Assembly (NCBI RefSeq): GCF_014205255.1
Contig: NZ_JACHNE010000001.1
Coordinates: 3,534,001 to 3,598,000 of the forward strand
Direction: 5' to 3'
DNA length: 64,000 nt
Source of the DNA: Streptomyces caelestis
GTDB taxonomy: Bacteria > Actinomycetota > Actinomycetes > Streptomycetales > Streptomycetaceae
Part shown: piece by piece, positions 50,758 to 61,487 of the stretch
How the letters are laid out: every line of letters starts with the position of its first letter
Position numbering within the stretch: position 1 is the stretch's first letter
Made by a program: the position numbers and the translations under genes
Notes under the pieces: generated by a model
The model's database searches: none
Told to the model about the DNA's origin: nothing
Seen by the model: only the letters and a program-made list of their open reading frames with translations

Positions 50758-51483
50758 GTCGACGGGCCCGACCCCGGCCCGCCGGGCGAGGGCGACGGCG
50801 GCGAGCGTGGAATGCACGCCCAGCTTGCCCAGCACGTTCTGCATGTGCGTACGCACCGTGTGCGGCGACAGGTAGAGGCGCTCGGCAACGGCCTTGCGCC
50901 CCAGCCCCGCCACCATGCACCGCAGCACTTCCCGCTCACGCGGAGTGAGGGACTCCACGAGCCGCTCGCTCTCGGTGCGATGCTTGCGGGCGGCGGTCAG
51001 CTCGCGCAGGACGCCGGTGAGCAGGGCGGGCGGCAGATGCGTCTCGTCCCGCAGCACGCCCCGGATGACGGTGAGCAGCCGGGACAGCGAGCAGTCCTTG
51101 GCGACCCACCCGGAGGCCCCGGCCTGCAGCGCCAGCGCGGCCCGGCGCGGATCGTCCTTCTCGGCGAGCACGACGATCCGTACGTTCGGCTGCGCGGACC
51201 GCACTCCCGTGACGAGGGAGATCCCGTCGACGAGCCCGTCCTCGTTGCCCTCCTGCACGGGTACGGCCGGGCGGGCGCCCGGCACCTTGCCACCCAGATC
51301 GGCGTCGACGAGCAGCACGTCGAACCGCCGCCCCTCGGCGACCGCCCGCTCCAGACTGCGCAGCGCGGCGGGGCCGCTGCCGGCCGCGGAGACGTCGACA
51401 TCGGGCTCGGCGGCCAGGGCCGCCGCGAGTGACTCGGCGAAGATGCGATGGTCGTCGACGACCAGGACTCGGATGCGAACCAC
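50716..51483 (-). CDS. LuxR/NarL-family response regulator, orphan
   Basis: 255 residues from GTG 51483, with GGAAGGGGG 4 nt upstream. The receiver has Asp10-Asp11 in VLVVDDHRIF and phosphoacceptor Asp60 in FDVLLVDADLG, then an insertion of about 20 residues (GKVPGARPAVPVQEGNEDGL) and the conserved Lys in SGWVAKDCSLS. The C-terminal HTH is LTPREREVLRCMVAGLGRKA followed by VAERLYLSPHTVRTHM. No kinase gene is adjacent; the kinase 14 kb away is a possible partner. The coding end overlaps tamR. Confidence 0.9.
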   Translation of the reverse strand: MVRIRVLVVDDHRIFAESLAAALAAEPDVDVSAAGSGPAALRSLERAVAEGRRFDVLLVDADLGGKVPGARPAVPVQEGNEDGLVDGISLVTGVRSAQPNVRIVVLAEKDDPRRAALALQAGASGWVAKDCSLSRLLTVIRGVLRDETHLPPALLTGVLRELTAARKHRTESERLVESLTPREREVLRCMVAGLGRKAVAERLYLSPHTVRTHMQNVLGKLGVHSTLAAVALARRAGVGPVDLAGDVVERGGQLA

Positions 51484-51800
51484 GTAACCCCCTTCCCCAG
51501 GCTCCTGAAGAGCAGGGGATACCCCATCGTCGGAAGACGGCACCGCACGGGTACGACGCCGAGGTGCCCGGGTCTGCTGCATCTGTCCGTCCGTCCTCGC
51601 AGCAGCCTGGCCGGGTCGCCGCAGCCGCACGGCCGCCGCCGTGCAGAAACCGCTACCCCCACCCCGGGCGTCGTACCCGGCTGTCTCGCCCCCTGATCGG
51701 CACCGGCCCCCACCAGTGCTGCTCATCAGAGTACGGCCGGGGGCCCGGAGCGGAAGGTTATTTGCAGAACTGACTGTCCTACGCGTTTATGGTGTGCCGC
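51484..51800. other. 317-bp gap between luxR and a GNAT gene
   Basis: No gene is supported. A -10-like TATGGT (51788-51793) ends 7 nt before the GNAT ATG. No strong hairpin or repeat is visible. Confidence 0.5.
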
Positions 51801-52247
51801 ATGTTCCGTCTTGAGACAGAAGTCGACAAGGCCCGACGTGATCTGCTCCGTACGCGTCTGCGGGAAACGAACACAGCCGCCTCTCCGGTACTGCGCGCCC
51901 TGCGCGGGACGCCCGGCGAGCGGGACGTCCCGTTGCACGTGTGGGCTGTGAACGACACGGACGACGACCTCGCGGGCGGCCTCGTCGGCTACACCTGGGC
52001 GACCTGGCTCCACGTCACCTACCTGTGGGTCGACGAACGCCACCGCGGGGCGGGCCTCGGGGCCGGGTTGCTTCGGGAGGCGGAACGCATCGCGTCCCGC
52101 GAACGCGGCTGCCGGGCGTCCCGCCTGGAGACGTGGGAGTTCCAGGCGCCGCGGTTCTACGAGAAGCAGGGGTACGAGGTGGTGTGCGTGATCCCGGACT
52201 ATCCGCCGGGGATCACGGAGTACACGCTGACGAAGCGGCTGGGCTGA
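51801..52247 (+). CDS. GNAT N-acetyltransferase
   Basis: 148 residues from ATG 51801, preferred over 51789 because a TATGGT box lies 7 nt upstream. Acetyl-CoA motif A is YLWVDERHRGAGLGAGLL (RxxGxG), and the C-terminal FYEKQGYEVVCVIPDYPPG is the GNAT tail. It probably acetylates a small amine or antibiotic-like molecule, but the substrate cannot be read. Confidence 0.87.
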   Translation: MFRLETEVDKARRDLLRTRLRETNTAASPVLRALRGTPGERDVPLHVWAVNDTDDDLAGGLVGYTWATWLHVTYLWVDERHRGAGLGAGLLREAERIASRERGCRASRLETWEFQAPRFYEKQGYEVVCVIPDYPPGITEYTLTKRLG

Positions 52248-52390
52248 CGGTCGGTCAGGATTGGTGGCAGCGAATCCTGCGTTGGCAAAGGGGCGATGCG
52301 GGAGGTGTACGAGACCTCGGTGTCAACGTGCGTACAACCACCGATAACGTTGGTTCGCTTGAGTTACCTTCACCTCAACGGGAGACCTGA

Positions 52391-53038
52391 GTGAATCGCC
52401 CCGCCCGGCTCACAACAGCCGCGCTCACCGCGTCGATTGCCCTGCTCGTCACCGCATGCGGTTCAGGAGGAGGAGACTCGTCCTCCGACACGATCAAGGG
52501 TACGGAAGCCGGGGACGCGAAGACGTCGGCTGGCGCCTCCGCCTCGGCCTCGCCGGGCAGCGTCAAGCGTCCGAAGGTCACGCTGCCCAAGCAGTTCCAA
52601 GCGGACTTCGAGAGCTGGTCGAACAGTGACCCGAAGCTTCAGGCGATCCTGAACGACGGCCGTGAGGAGCTGCGGTCGAAGTACGCGGCGATCATCGAGG
52701 CCGACCCGGAATCGGACGCGGTCGCGTTCTACAACTCAGAGACCACCCAGGCGACTGCCCGAAAGTGGATCAAGCAGTTCACGGACGACGGCGACAGCAT
52801 CATCGGCAAGGTCAGGGTCTTCGATCCGCAGGTCCACATCAGCGACACCGGTTCGGGGGTGCTCTTCTACTGCGTCGACGAGCGCGAGGCGTCCACGCAG
52901 AACCGCGAGACCAAGAAGATCGTCAGCACTCCGGACAAACCCGAGTCACTCATCCAGTACCGCCTCCGGCTGGACCGGACGTCCCAGGGCGTGTGGAAGA
53001 CCACCTCGCTGACCACCGTCCCGGGGGCATGCAACTGA
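52391..53038 (+). CDS. Lipoprotein of unknown function
   Basis: 215 residues from GTG 52391, with GGGAG 6 nt upstream. Signal ends LVTACGSG, so Cys is the lipid anchor. After a Ser/Gly/Asp-rich linker the domain reads VTLPKQFQADFESWSNSDPK, then ATARKWIKQFTDDGDSIIGK and VHISDTGSGVLFYCVDEREAS. The late Cys residues could pair. The fold may be a ketosteroid-isomerase/NTF2-like cone, but I am not sure. It is co-transcribed with the next exported protein gene (TGATG overlap). Confidence 0.82.
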   Translation: MNRPARLTTAALTASIALLVTACGSGGGDSSSDTIKGTEAGDAKTSAGASASASPGSVKRPKVTLPKQFQADFESWSNSDPKLQAILNDGREELRSKYAAIIEADPESDAVAFYNSETTQATARKWIKQFTDDGDSIIGKVRVFDPQVHISDTGSGVLFYCVDEREASTQNRETKKIVSTPDKPESLIQYRLRLDRTSQGVWKTTSLTTVPGACN

Positions 53039-54108
53039 TGCGATTCGCGGCGAAGGCAGGTGCTGTCCTCGCAGCTTCGGCCTCAACCCTCGTCCTGTCG
53101 TGCACAGCTGCCTACGCCATCGGCGACGACGAGTCCCAGGCGCCGCCCTCGGGCGGGGCCGGCGGCGCGTCCGGGGGCACGCTGACGGCATCGGCCGCCA
53201 CCACCCGTATCAAGGTGACGCAGGAAAGCGGCGGCACGGGCAGCTCCACCCAGTCGCTCGCCCCGGTGGATCCCAACTGGGAGCCGCCGGCGTGCTGGTA
53301 CGAGCCCGTGGCGACGCCCCAGCAGCTCAAGGAAGCCGTGGACCGGCTCAAGAAGAACCCCAACGGCGATCTGGTTCCCGTCACCCCCAGTCTCAGCTGG
53401 GGCAGGGAACTCATGGTGGACCACTACGAGAAGGGACAGGACAACACCGACAGCGGGTTCAGCTACAAGAACTACAACCTCGGCAAAGACGGAATGTTCT
53501 GGCGCGGAGTGATCAACAAGAATCGGGAGAACGACGCCGAGTCGTACGACTGCGAACGCACCCTGTTCTGGCAGAACGCCAACACTCTCCCTGACGACGA
53601 CCACGCCCCCACCCCTGACATCCTCGCCGGCTACGCCTACGACAAGATCAAGGTGCCGCAGACCGAGGTCGAGCTGAAGCCCGCGACCAGGTCGACCGTG
53701 AACCTGCCGACCTGGGTGTGGCTCGACAAGGCGACCTTCAAGGAGGTCAAGGTCCGCGCCGAGCTGCCGGACGCCGGCGTGTGGGCGGAGACCACCGCCA
53801 AGCCGATCGCCCTGCACCTGGACGCCGGTACGGAGGACGCGGAGACCTACCCGGCCTCCGGCAACTGCGCGATCGACGAAGACGGCTCCATCGGCACCCC
53901 GTACACCAAGGGCGACGCCGACCGAACCCCGCCGTGCGGCATCCGCTACCTCCGCGCCACGAACGGCACGCCGTACCAGCTCAAGGCGTCGATCACGTGG
54001 CAGATCTCCTGGGAGGGCTCCGGCGGCGCGCAAGGCGACCTGCCGGACGGGACTTTCGAGACCACGCAGAACATGACGGTCCAGGAGATCCAGTCCGTCA
54101 ACCGCTGA
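53038..54108 (+). CDS. Exported protein of unknown function
   Basis: 356 residues from ATG 53038, overlapping the lipoprotein stop by one base; ATG 53029 is also open. Signal peptide (1-27, LVLSCTAAYAIG). The mature protein has DPNWEPPACWYEPVATPQQL, ESYDCERTLFWQNANTLPDD, a long beta-rich region PTWVWLDKATFKEVKVRAEL and GNCAIDEDGSIGTPYTKGDA. Paired cysteines suit an extracellular site. It resembles a family of Streptomyces exported proteins paired with a small lipoprotein; no activity is known to me. Confidence 0.85.
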   Translation: MRFAAKAGAVLAASASTLVLSCTAAYAIGDDESQAPPSGGAGGASGGTLTASAATTRIKVTQESGGTGSSTQSLAPVDPNWEPPACWYEPVATPQQLKEAVDRLKKNPNGDLVPVTPSLSWGRELMVDHYEKGQDNTDSGFSYKNYNLGKDGMFWRGVINKNRENDAESYDCERTLFWQNANTLPDDDHAPTPDILAGYAYDKIKVPQTEVELKPATRSTVNLPTWVWLDKATFKEVKVRAELPDAGVWAETTAKPIALHLDAGTEDAETYPASGNCAIDEDGSIGTPYTKGDADRTPPCGIRYLRATNGTPYQLKASITWQISWEGSGGAQGDLPDGTFETTQNMTVQEIQSVNR

Positions 54109-54124
54109 ACCGCAGAATGCTCGG

Positions 54125-54151
54125 GCGCCCTCGCCCTCAGGACAAGGGCGC
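54125..54151. terminator. Terminator between exported-protein gene and galK
   Basis: GCGCCCT (54125-54131) pairs with AGGGCGC (54145-54151) with a 13-nt loop, in the 63-bp convergent gap. Confidence 0.65.
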
Positions 54152-54171
54152 TCAGCAACCGGTACGGAGTC

Positions 54172-55335
<1,164 letters not shown>

Positions 55336-55362
55336 GCCTGACCCCTGACCCTTCGTTCCGTA

Positions 55363-56325
55363 CTAGTTGCCGCGCCGCTGCGCGAAGTCCCACGCGTCCG
55401 CGACGATTCCGTCGAGGTCCGCGCGCGACGGGTGCCAGCCCAGCTTCTCGCGGGCCGTGGCGGCCGATGCCACCAGGACCGCCGGGTCGCCGCCCCGGCG
55501 GGGGGCGACCACTTCCGGGATCGGGTGGCCCGTCACGCGGCGGACCGTCTCGATGACCTCGCGGACGGAGAAGCCGTTGCCGTTGCCGAGGTTGCAGATG
55601 AGGTGCTCGCCGGGGGCGGCGGCCTTCAGGGCCAGCAGGTGGGCCTCGGCCAGGTCCGCGACGTGGATGTAGTCGCGCACGCAGGTGCCGTCCGGCGTCG
55701 GGTAGTCGTCGCCGAAGACGGAGATCGCGTCGCGCTTGCCCTGCGCGACCTGGAGGACGAGCGGGATCAGGTGGGACTCGGGGTCGTGGCGCTCGCCGTA
55801 CTCGCCGTACGCCCCGGCCACGTTGAAGTAGCGCAGCGACACCGCGCCCAGCCCGTGGGCCGCCGCCTCGCCGGTGATCATGTGGTCGACGGCGAGCTTC
55901 GAGGCGCCGTAGGGGTTGGTCGGGGAGGTGGGCGCCGATTCGACGATCGGGACCAGCTCCGGCTCGCCGTACGTCGCCGCCGTCGAGGAGAAGACGAGCC
56001 TGCGGACGCCCGCCTCGCGCATCGCCGCCAGCAGGGTCATGGTGCCGCCGACGTTGTTGTCCCAGTACTTCTCCGGCTTCACGACCGACTCGCCGACCTG
56101 CGAGAACGCGGCGAAGTGCAGGACACCGTCGAACGAAGCGTCCAGCCACTTGGCGGCGTCGCGGATGTCGCCCTCGATGAACGTCGCCCCGGCGGGGACG
56201 CCCTCGCGGAATCCGGTCGAGAGGTTGTCGAGGACGACGGCCTCGTGACCGGCTTCCAGCAGGTGCTGGGCGACCACGCTGCCCACGTAACCCGCGCCGC
56301 CCGTCACCAGGTACTTCCCGCTCAT
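55363..56325 (-). CDS. galE: UDP-glucose 4-epimerase
   Basis: 320 residues. NAD-binding [20 protein letters not shown], the SDR catalytic Tyr-Lys in [13 protein letters not shown], and [20 protein letters not shown]. It interconverts UDP-galactose and UDP-glucose. ATG 56325 overlaps the galT stop (ATGA). Second gene of the operon. Confidence 0.96.
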   Translation of the reverse strand: MSGKYLVTGGAGYVGSVVAQHLLEAGHEAVVLDNLSTGFREGVPAGATFIEGDIRDAAKWLDASFDGVLHFAAFSQVGESVVKPEKYWDNNVGGTMTLLAAMREAGVRRLVFSSTAATYGEPELVPIVESAPTSPTNPYGASKLAVDHMITGEAAAHGLGAVSLRYFNVAGAYGEYGERHDPESHLIPLVLQVAQGKRDAISVFGDDYPTPDGTCVRDYIHVADLAEAHLLALKAAAPGEHLICNLGNGNGFSVREVIETVRRVTGHPIPEVVAPRRGGDPAVLVASAATAREKLGWHPSRADLDGIVADAWDFAQRRGN

Positions 56326-57383
56326 GAACTCGCTACCTCTCGCAGTCGCTCGGCCGCGCGCTCCGGCGGCACGTCGTTGATGAACACGTTCATGCCGGAC
56401 TCGGAACCCGCGAGAAACTTCAGCTTGCCGGAAGTGCGGCGGATGGTGAAAAGCTCGAGGTGAAGCGCGAAGTCCTCCCGCACGACCCCGTCGAACTCCT
56501 CCAGCGCGCCGAAGGGGGCCTGGTGCCAGGCCGCGATGTACGGGGTCGGAGGCTCGCCCTCACCGAAGATCCGGTCGAAGCGCCTCAACAGTTCCAGATA
56601 AACCTTGGGGAACTCTGTGCGCGCGGCCTCGTCGAGCCCGAGCAGGTCGGGCACGCGGCGCTTGGGGTAGAGGTGGACCTCGTACGGCCAGTGCGCCGTG
56701 TACGGCACGAAGGCCACCCAGTGTTCACCCTCCAGGACGACCCGCTCGTCGGCGAGTTCACGCTCCAGAACGGCGTCGAAGAGGTTCTCCCCGCCCGTCA
56801 TCTCCTTGTGGGCCGCGACGGAACGCAGCATCAGGGCGGTGCGCGGAGTGGTGAAGGGGTAGGCGTAGATCTGCCCGTGCGTGTGCTGGAGGGTCACGCC
56901 GATCTCCGCGCCCCGGTTCTCGAAGCAGAACACCTGCTCGACGGAGGGGACATGGGACAACTCCGACGTACGGTCCGTCCACGCCTCCAGCACCAGGCCC
57001 GCCTGCTCCTCGCTGAGGTCGGCGAAGGACGCGTTGTGGTCGGACGTGAAGCAGACGACCTCGCAGCGGCCGGCGTCGCCCGCCAGCGAGGGGAAGCGGT
57101 TCTCGAAGACGACGACGTCGTACGACGCGTCCGGGATCTCGCTCAGCCGGTCGCCCTCGGAGGGGCACAGGGGGCACTCGTCGGCCGGCGGGTGGTAGGT
57201 GCGGCCCTGGCGGTGCGAGGCGATGGCGACGGAGTCGCCGAGCAGGGGGTCGCGGCGGATCTCGGACGTGGTGACGGTGCGGTCCAGCGGGCGGCGGTCG
57301 ACCGCGTCCCGCACGCTGTCGTCACGCAGGTCGTAGTAGATGAGCTCGCGACCGTCGGCCAGCCGGGTCGAGGTCTTCTTCAC
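56322..57383 (-). CDS. galT: Galactose-1-phosphate uridylyltransferase
   Basis: 353 residues from GTG 57383, with GAGGAG 6 nt upstream; the longer frame to 57440 runs through the promoter. Zinc-binding [15 protein letters not shown] and the catalytic [11 protein letters not shown] (HxHGQ) are intact, as are FENRFPSLA and [12 protein letters not shown]. It exchanges UMP between UDP-glucose and Gal-1-P. First gene of galTEK and divergent from the symporter gene. Confidence 0.96.
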   Translation of the reverse strand: MKKTSTRLADGRELIYYDLRDDSVRDAVDRRPLDRTVTTSEIRRDPLLGDSVAIASHRQGRTYHPPADECPLCPSEGDRLSEIPDASYDVVVFENRFPSLAGDAGRCEVVCFTSDHNASFADLSEEQAGLVLEAWTDRTSELSHVPSVEQVFCFENRGAEIGVTLQHTHGQIYAYPFTTPRTALMLRSVAAHKEMTGGENLFDAVLERELADERVVLEGEHWVAFVPYTAHWPYEVHLYPKRRVPDLLGLDEAARTEFPKVYLELLRRFDRIFGEGEPPTPYIAAWHQAPFGALEEFDGVVREDFALHLELFTIRRTSGKLKFLAGSESGMNVFINDVPPERAAERLREVASS

Positions 57384-57547
57384 GCCGGACTCCTCATCCT
57401 TCAAACATAACCCAACACACCAAAACACGGCCCTCCCCAATTGTCAACATCACAATCAAACAAAGCGCACCAGCAGACGTGTTCAATCCCTGAAGACGGA
57501 GGCATAGATTCCGCGACGTATCGGTTCGCGCAACGAAGCGAGGGCTC
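57384..57547. promoter_or_regulatory. Divergent galT / symporter control region with CAAACA-type repeats
   Basis: Three hexamers CAAACA (57402), CCAACA (57412) and AAAACA (57422) are exactly 10 bp apart, and a second cluster holds TCAACA (57444) and CAAACA (57457). The spacing resembles direct-repeat operators of DeoR-type sugar regulators. A minus-strand TTGACA (57447-57442) is a candidate -35 for galT. The galactose-inducible galP1 promoter of S. lividans lies at this place. Confidence 0.6.
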
Positions 57548-59246
57548 ATGCATCCCCCCACAGACCTGCATCCCCCCACGGACCTGGCAGCCGAGCTGCG
57601 GCTCCCCACGAACTGGCTCGACTACACGATCCTCGGCATCTACTTCGTCGTCGTCCTCGGCATCGGCTTCGCCGCCCGCCGCTCGGTGAAGACCAGTCTC
57701 GACTTCTTCCTCTCCGGCCGTTCCCTGCCCGCCTGGGTCACCGGCCTCGCGTTCATCGCCGCCAACCTGGGCGCCACCGAGATCCTGGGCATGGCCGCCA
57801 ACAGCGCGCAGTACGGCGTCTACACCACCCACTGGTACTGGATCGGCGCCATCCCGGCCATGGTCTTCCTCGGCCTGGTGATGATGCCCTTCTACTACGG
57901 CTCCAAGGTCCGCTCGGTCCCGGAGTTCCTGCTGCTGCGCTTCGACAAGGCGGCGCACCTGCTCAGCTCGGGCCTCTTCGCCTGCGCCGCCATCCTCATC
58001 GCCGGCGTCAACCTCTACGCCCTGGCCATCGTCGTCGAGGCGCTGCTGGGCTGGCCCCAGTGGGTGGCGATCGTGGTCGCCGGCTTCTTCGTCCTGGCGT
58101 ACATCACCCTCGGCGGTCTGTCCTCGGCGATCTACAACGAGGTCCTTCAGTTCTTCGTCATCCTCGCCGCGCTCATCCCCATCTCGGTCCTCGGCCTGAA
58201 GAAGGTGGGCGGCTGGGACGGCCTGTCCGACTCCCTCACGCAGAGCCGCGGCGCCGACTTCATGACGTCCTGGGGCGGCACGGGCATCGGCAACGACAAC
58301 CCGCTGGGCGCGAACTGGCTGACGATCGTCCTCGGCCTCGGCTTCGTGCTCTCCTTCGGCTACTGGACGACGAACTTCGCCGAGGTGCAGCGCGCCCTGT
58401 CCGCGAAGAACCTCTCGGCGGCCCAGCGGACCCCGCTGATCGCCGCGTTCCCGAAGATCTTCATCGTGTTCCTGGTGATGATCCCGGGTCTGGTCGCCGC
58501 GGTGCTGGTCCCGAAGATCGGCACCGCCGGCTCCGACCTCCAGTACAACGACGCGATCCCCTACCTGATGGAACAGCTCCTGCCGAACGGCGTGCTGGGC
58601 ATCGCCGTGACGGGTCTCCTCGCGGCCTTCATGGCGGGCATGGCGGCGAACGTGTCGTCCTTCAACACGGTGTTCACGACCGACATCTGGGCGAAGTACG
58701 TCGTGAAGGGCCGGGAGGACGAGTACTACGTCCGCTTCGGCCGCCTGATCACCGCGATCGGTGTCCTGGCCTCCATCGGCACGGCGTTCCTGGCGTCGTC
58801 CTTCTCCAACATCATGAGCTACCTCCAGACGCTGTTCTCCTTCTTCAACGTGCCGATGTTCGTGGTCTTCATCATCGGCATGTTCTGGAGGCGGACGTCG
58901 ATGAAGTCGGGCTTCTGGGGTCTGCTCGCCGGCACCACGGCCGCGATGGTCAACTACTTCGTCATCTACAAGCAGGGCGTCATCGACATCCCCTCCGACC
59001 AGGGGGGCGAACTTCGTCTCGGCGATCGCGGGGTTCGTCGCGGGGGCGGTCGTCATGGTGGCGGTGTCGCTCTTCACCGCGCCGAAGCCGGCCGAGGAAC
59101 TCCAGGGGCTGGTCTACGGCACGACCTCGCCCGGCGTGGCGGAGCCGCCGGCGCCCGGGGACGAGGCCTGGTACCGCAAGCCGGCGTTGCTGGGCTGGGG
59201 CGCGGTGATTCTGGCCGCCGCCTGCTACATCCCGTTCTCGTTCTGA
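57548..59246 (+). pseudogene. Sodium:solute (galactose-type) symporter, split by a +1 frameshift
   Basis: From ATG 57548 the frame encodes a standard SSS/SGLT-like protein for about 485 residues: RRSVKTSLDFFLSGRSLPAW, AANLGATEILGMAANSAQYG, FNTVFTTDIWAKYV and about 13 helices. At 59002-59007 there are six G residues. With five, the sequence continues as QGANFVSAIAGFVAGAVVMV and ends naturally at 59246 with the tail AVILAAACYIPFSF. As given, the frame instead runs into unrelated Arg/Gly-rich sequence to 59629. It is either a sequencing error, phase variation in a G run, or true loss of function. Divergence from galT suggests galactose uptake. Confidence 0.85.
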
Positions 59247-59264
59247 CCGAGGGAGGATTGACAG

Positions 59265-59579
59265 ATGTCCGAGTTCTACTCCGAGAAGGACGTGCAGCGG
59301 GAAGTCACCGAGCTGGAGGGCAAGTCGGCGACGGCTGCGCGGTTGTTCGACATCCGGCGGATCATCGGTGGGCTGTTCGTGGTCTACGGGGTCATCGTCA
59401 CGATCGCGGGGTTCACGGCGTCCGACGCCGATATCGACAAGGCGGAGGGCGTCAACATCAATCTGTGGACCGGGTTGGGGATGCTCGCCCTGGGCCTGTT
59501 CTTCCTGGCGTGGCTGAAGCTGCGGCCTGTGGCTCCGCCGCCGCCGGGTGCTGCGCCGGGGGACGAACCGAGGGAGTGA
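59265..59579 (+). CDS. Small membrane protein co-transcribed with the symporter
   Basis: 104 residues from ATG 59265, with GGGAGG upstream. Charged N-terminus (YSEKDVQREVTELEGKSATA), then two helices (IIGGLFVVYGVIVTIAGFTA and TGLGMLALGLFFLAWLKLRP). It lies 18 bp after the symporter stop. Small two-helix proteins are often encoded with SSS transporters and may assist them. I do not know its function. Confidence 0.82.
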   Translation: MSEFYSEKDVQREVTELEGKSATAARLFDIRRIIGGLFVVYGVIVTIAGFTASDADIDKAEGVNINLWTGLGMLALGLFFLAWLKLRPVAPPPPGAAPGDEPRE

Positions 59580-59826
59580 CGGCGGGCGCCCGGTCGCGCG
59601 ACTGGACGCCGACGTCTGTACGGCGGTGAGGGCCACGGTCAGGCGTCACTGCTGACGCATCGATGCAAACCTCGACCTGGACGGTCGGGCCGTCGCCGAG
59701 CGGTCACGCCGTCGTACCGGAGCTTCCGGAGTCCTCGCATACGACGGGGATCACGCTGACGGAAAGACCTGCCGTACGGGCCGGGCGTCTGGCGGGTGTG
59801 AGATCAGGCAGGAAGCACCGGGGGAC

Positions 59827-60130
59827 GTGGACGAGGAGCATCTCGTCCGGCTGGTGGCCCGGGGTGACCGGGCGGCGTTCGAGGAGCTGTACCGGCGCAC
59901 CGCGCCATGGATGACGGTGCGGCTGCGCCGCCGCTGCGCGGACGAGCAGATCGTCGCCGAGGTCACGCAGGAGACGTATCTGGCGGTGTGGCGCGCGGCG
60001 GGCGCGTTCGCCGGAGCTGCGGTGGGACGGCCGTCGGCTGGCTGTGGACGATCGCGGCACGCCGTCTCGTCGACGCGTTCCAGGGGCCGACGGCGGGGCG
60101 AGAACGCTCAAGCCTGCCGCCGGAGCGTGA
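59827..60130 (+). pseudogene. Decayed ECF sigma-factor gene
   Basis: From GTG 59827 the first 60 residues are a good ECF sigma region 2 (ARGDRAAFEELYRRTAPWMT, VTQETYLAVWRAAGAFAG). Near 60015-60035 the frame changes by one base: the continuation GGTAVGWLWTIAARRLVDAF (end of region 2) lies in the neighbouring frame. Region 4 is missing, because the DNA beyond about 60130 is the 3' end of the convergent HAAS gene. So the gene is both frameshifted and truncated. Not expected to give a working sigma factor. Confidence 0.75.
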
Positions 60131-60147
60131 TCGTCAGGAAGTGATCC

Positions 60148-60768
60148 TCAGGAAGTCGAGGCCGTGGGATCGTCCGGGCCCTCGGAGAGCCCGGCGGAGG
60201 GCGGCGCGGTGGGCTCGTCGCCGGCATCCGTGGGCCACTCACCCGGTGACGTACTGCCGGCCCCTTCGCTTTCGGAGGGGGTGATGGCCGGCCCCTCGTA
60301 GGCGGGTGGCTGCCCTTGACCGTCGTTGGACGCGCTGACGCCGAAGGCCAGCACCCCGACGACAAGTGCCGTCGTTGCCGCCCCGATCAGGAGCATCGTC
60401 CTTCTGCGCGAAGGCGGCGAAGGGGCAGGGGACGCAGCAACGTCGTCCTGTCGTAGCTGTTCTTGACGCTCGGCCTTGTGGCCATGCGCCACGTCGGCGG
60501 GAGGAGCGATCGGTTTGACTACCGGCGTGGAACCGGTGGACCTTGGGCCACTCACCTCAGCAGCCACGATGTCCGCAGGAGGCCCTAGTCGTTCGAGGAC
60601 GGTGCGGACCGCTTCGGCGTGCCGGGCGTCTGCTTCCTCCAGGCCGGCATCTATGTGCTCAACGATCTCCTGCTTGAGCTCCTCGCGCCGATCAGCGGGG
60701 AGGAACACAGATGCGTTGTCGAAGCGGTGCAGGTACTCGTCTATGAGCTGATTGCGCCTCGAGGTCAC
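60148..60768 (-). CDS. HAAS-domain membrane protein, PadR partner
   Basis: 206 residues. The N-terminus (RRNQLIDEYLHRFDNASVFL, REELKQEIVEHIDAGLEEAD, VRTVLERLGPPADIVAAEV) is a HAAS domain, which in many bacteria is encoded next to PadR. One transmembrane helix (TMLLIGAATTALVVGVLAFG) leads to a Pro/Ser/Glu-rich outer tail. ATG 60768 overlaps the padR stop as ATGA. It may sense or relay a membrane signal; the mechanism is not established. Confidence 0.85.
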   Translation of the reverse strand: MTSRRNQLIDEYLHRFDNASVFLPADRREELKQEIVEHIDAGLEEADARHAEAVRTVLERLGPPADIVAAEVSGPRSTGSTPVVKPIAPPADVAHGHKAERQEQLRQDDVAASPAPSPPSRRRTMLLIGAATTALVVGVLAFGVSASNDGQGQPPAYEGPAITPSESEGAGSTSPGEWPTDAGDEPTAPPSAGLSEGPDDPTASTS

Positions 60769-61121
60769 TCGTGGCTCTCCTCACTGTCCAGGAGGTTGTC
60801 AACGGCGGTTTTGAAAGGCCCCCACTCACCAGCGAACTCATCCAGCGCTCGTCGCCCCGTCGCGGTCAGCGTGTAGTAGCGGCGTGGAGGACCTGAGTCG
60901 GATTCCTTCCAGACCGTGTTGACCCACCCCTCCTTCCGAAGCCGCGAGAGCAGCGGATAAATGGTGCCTTCACTGGTCACGAGTCCGTGGGCGTCGCACA
61001 GTTCCCGCACCAGTTCGAAGGCGTACCTCTCGCCGTCACGCAGCAGCGCCAGGACGCAGAACTGCAGGATTCCCCGACGAAGTTGACTCACTCCGGAATG
61101 CGCTCCACCCGGCAGTACCAT
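60765..61121 (-). CDS. PadR-family transcriptional regulator
   Basis: 118 residues from ATG 61121, with a TACCTT box ending 7 nt upstream (leaderless). Winged-helix pattern: QLRRGILQFCVLALLRDGER, YAFELVRELCDAHGLVTSEG, TIYPLLSRLRKEGWV and RRYYTLTATGRRALDEF. It probably represses its own gene and the HAAS gene. A GTACC...GGTAC inverted repeat (61115-61119 and 61131-61135) near the start may be its operator. Confidence 0.9.
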   Translation of the reverse strand: MVLPGGAHSGVSQLRRGILQFCVLALLRDGERYAFELVRELCDAHGLVTSEGTIYPLLSRLRKEGWVNTVWKESDSGPPRRYYTLTATGRRALDEFAGEWGPFKTAVDNLLDSEESHE

Positions 61122-61487
61122 GCCTAACAAGGTACCTGCTGAAGCATGTTCCCGCTAGCAGCAAGTCACGCGGCTGACCGGCCTGTTACTTCACGGCGTC
61201 ACGCTGACGCGTCTCGCGGACCATCTGCTCGGCGGTCTGGCCGGGGGTGAGGCCGAGGTATCCAACTACCCTCGGGGATCGCCGAGTTCGCGTCGAGCAC
61301 CGGCGTGAAGCCGACGTCGGCGAAGGTGTTCGTGGCTCAGCACACGGACTGACCGACGAACCCGATGAGGTGCGCAGCCCGAGGCAGGGCCCGGCGGGTG
61401 CGCCCAAGCTGAGAGCGCGCGTTCTCCTCTCGTCACCCCTTCACCGCCAAAGCCGCCTTGGCGTCGGTCGGTTCGGAGTGCGGTTGG
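61122..61487. other. 366-bp gap with a possible gene remnant
   Basis: No intact gene. On the minus strand, FADVGFTPVLDANSAIPEG (about 61345-61265) and VVGYLGLTPGQTAEQMVRET followed by RQRDAVK and a stop (to 61186) lie in different frames and look like pieces of one decayed protein. I cannot name the family. The rest shows no repeat or hairpin. Confidence 0.4.

Noticed and set aside
59247-59629. C-terminal extension of the symporter in the original frame
   Set aside because: It is Arg/Gly-rich, lacks membrane segments and overlaps a well-supported small gene; it results from the extra G at 59002-59007.
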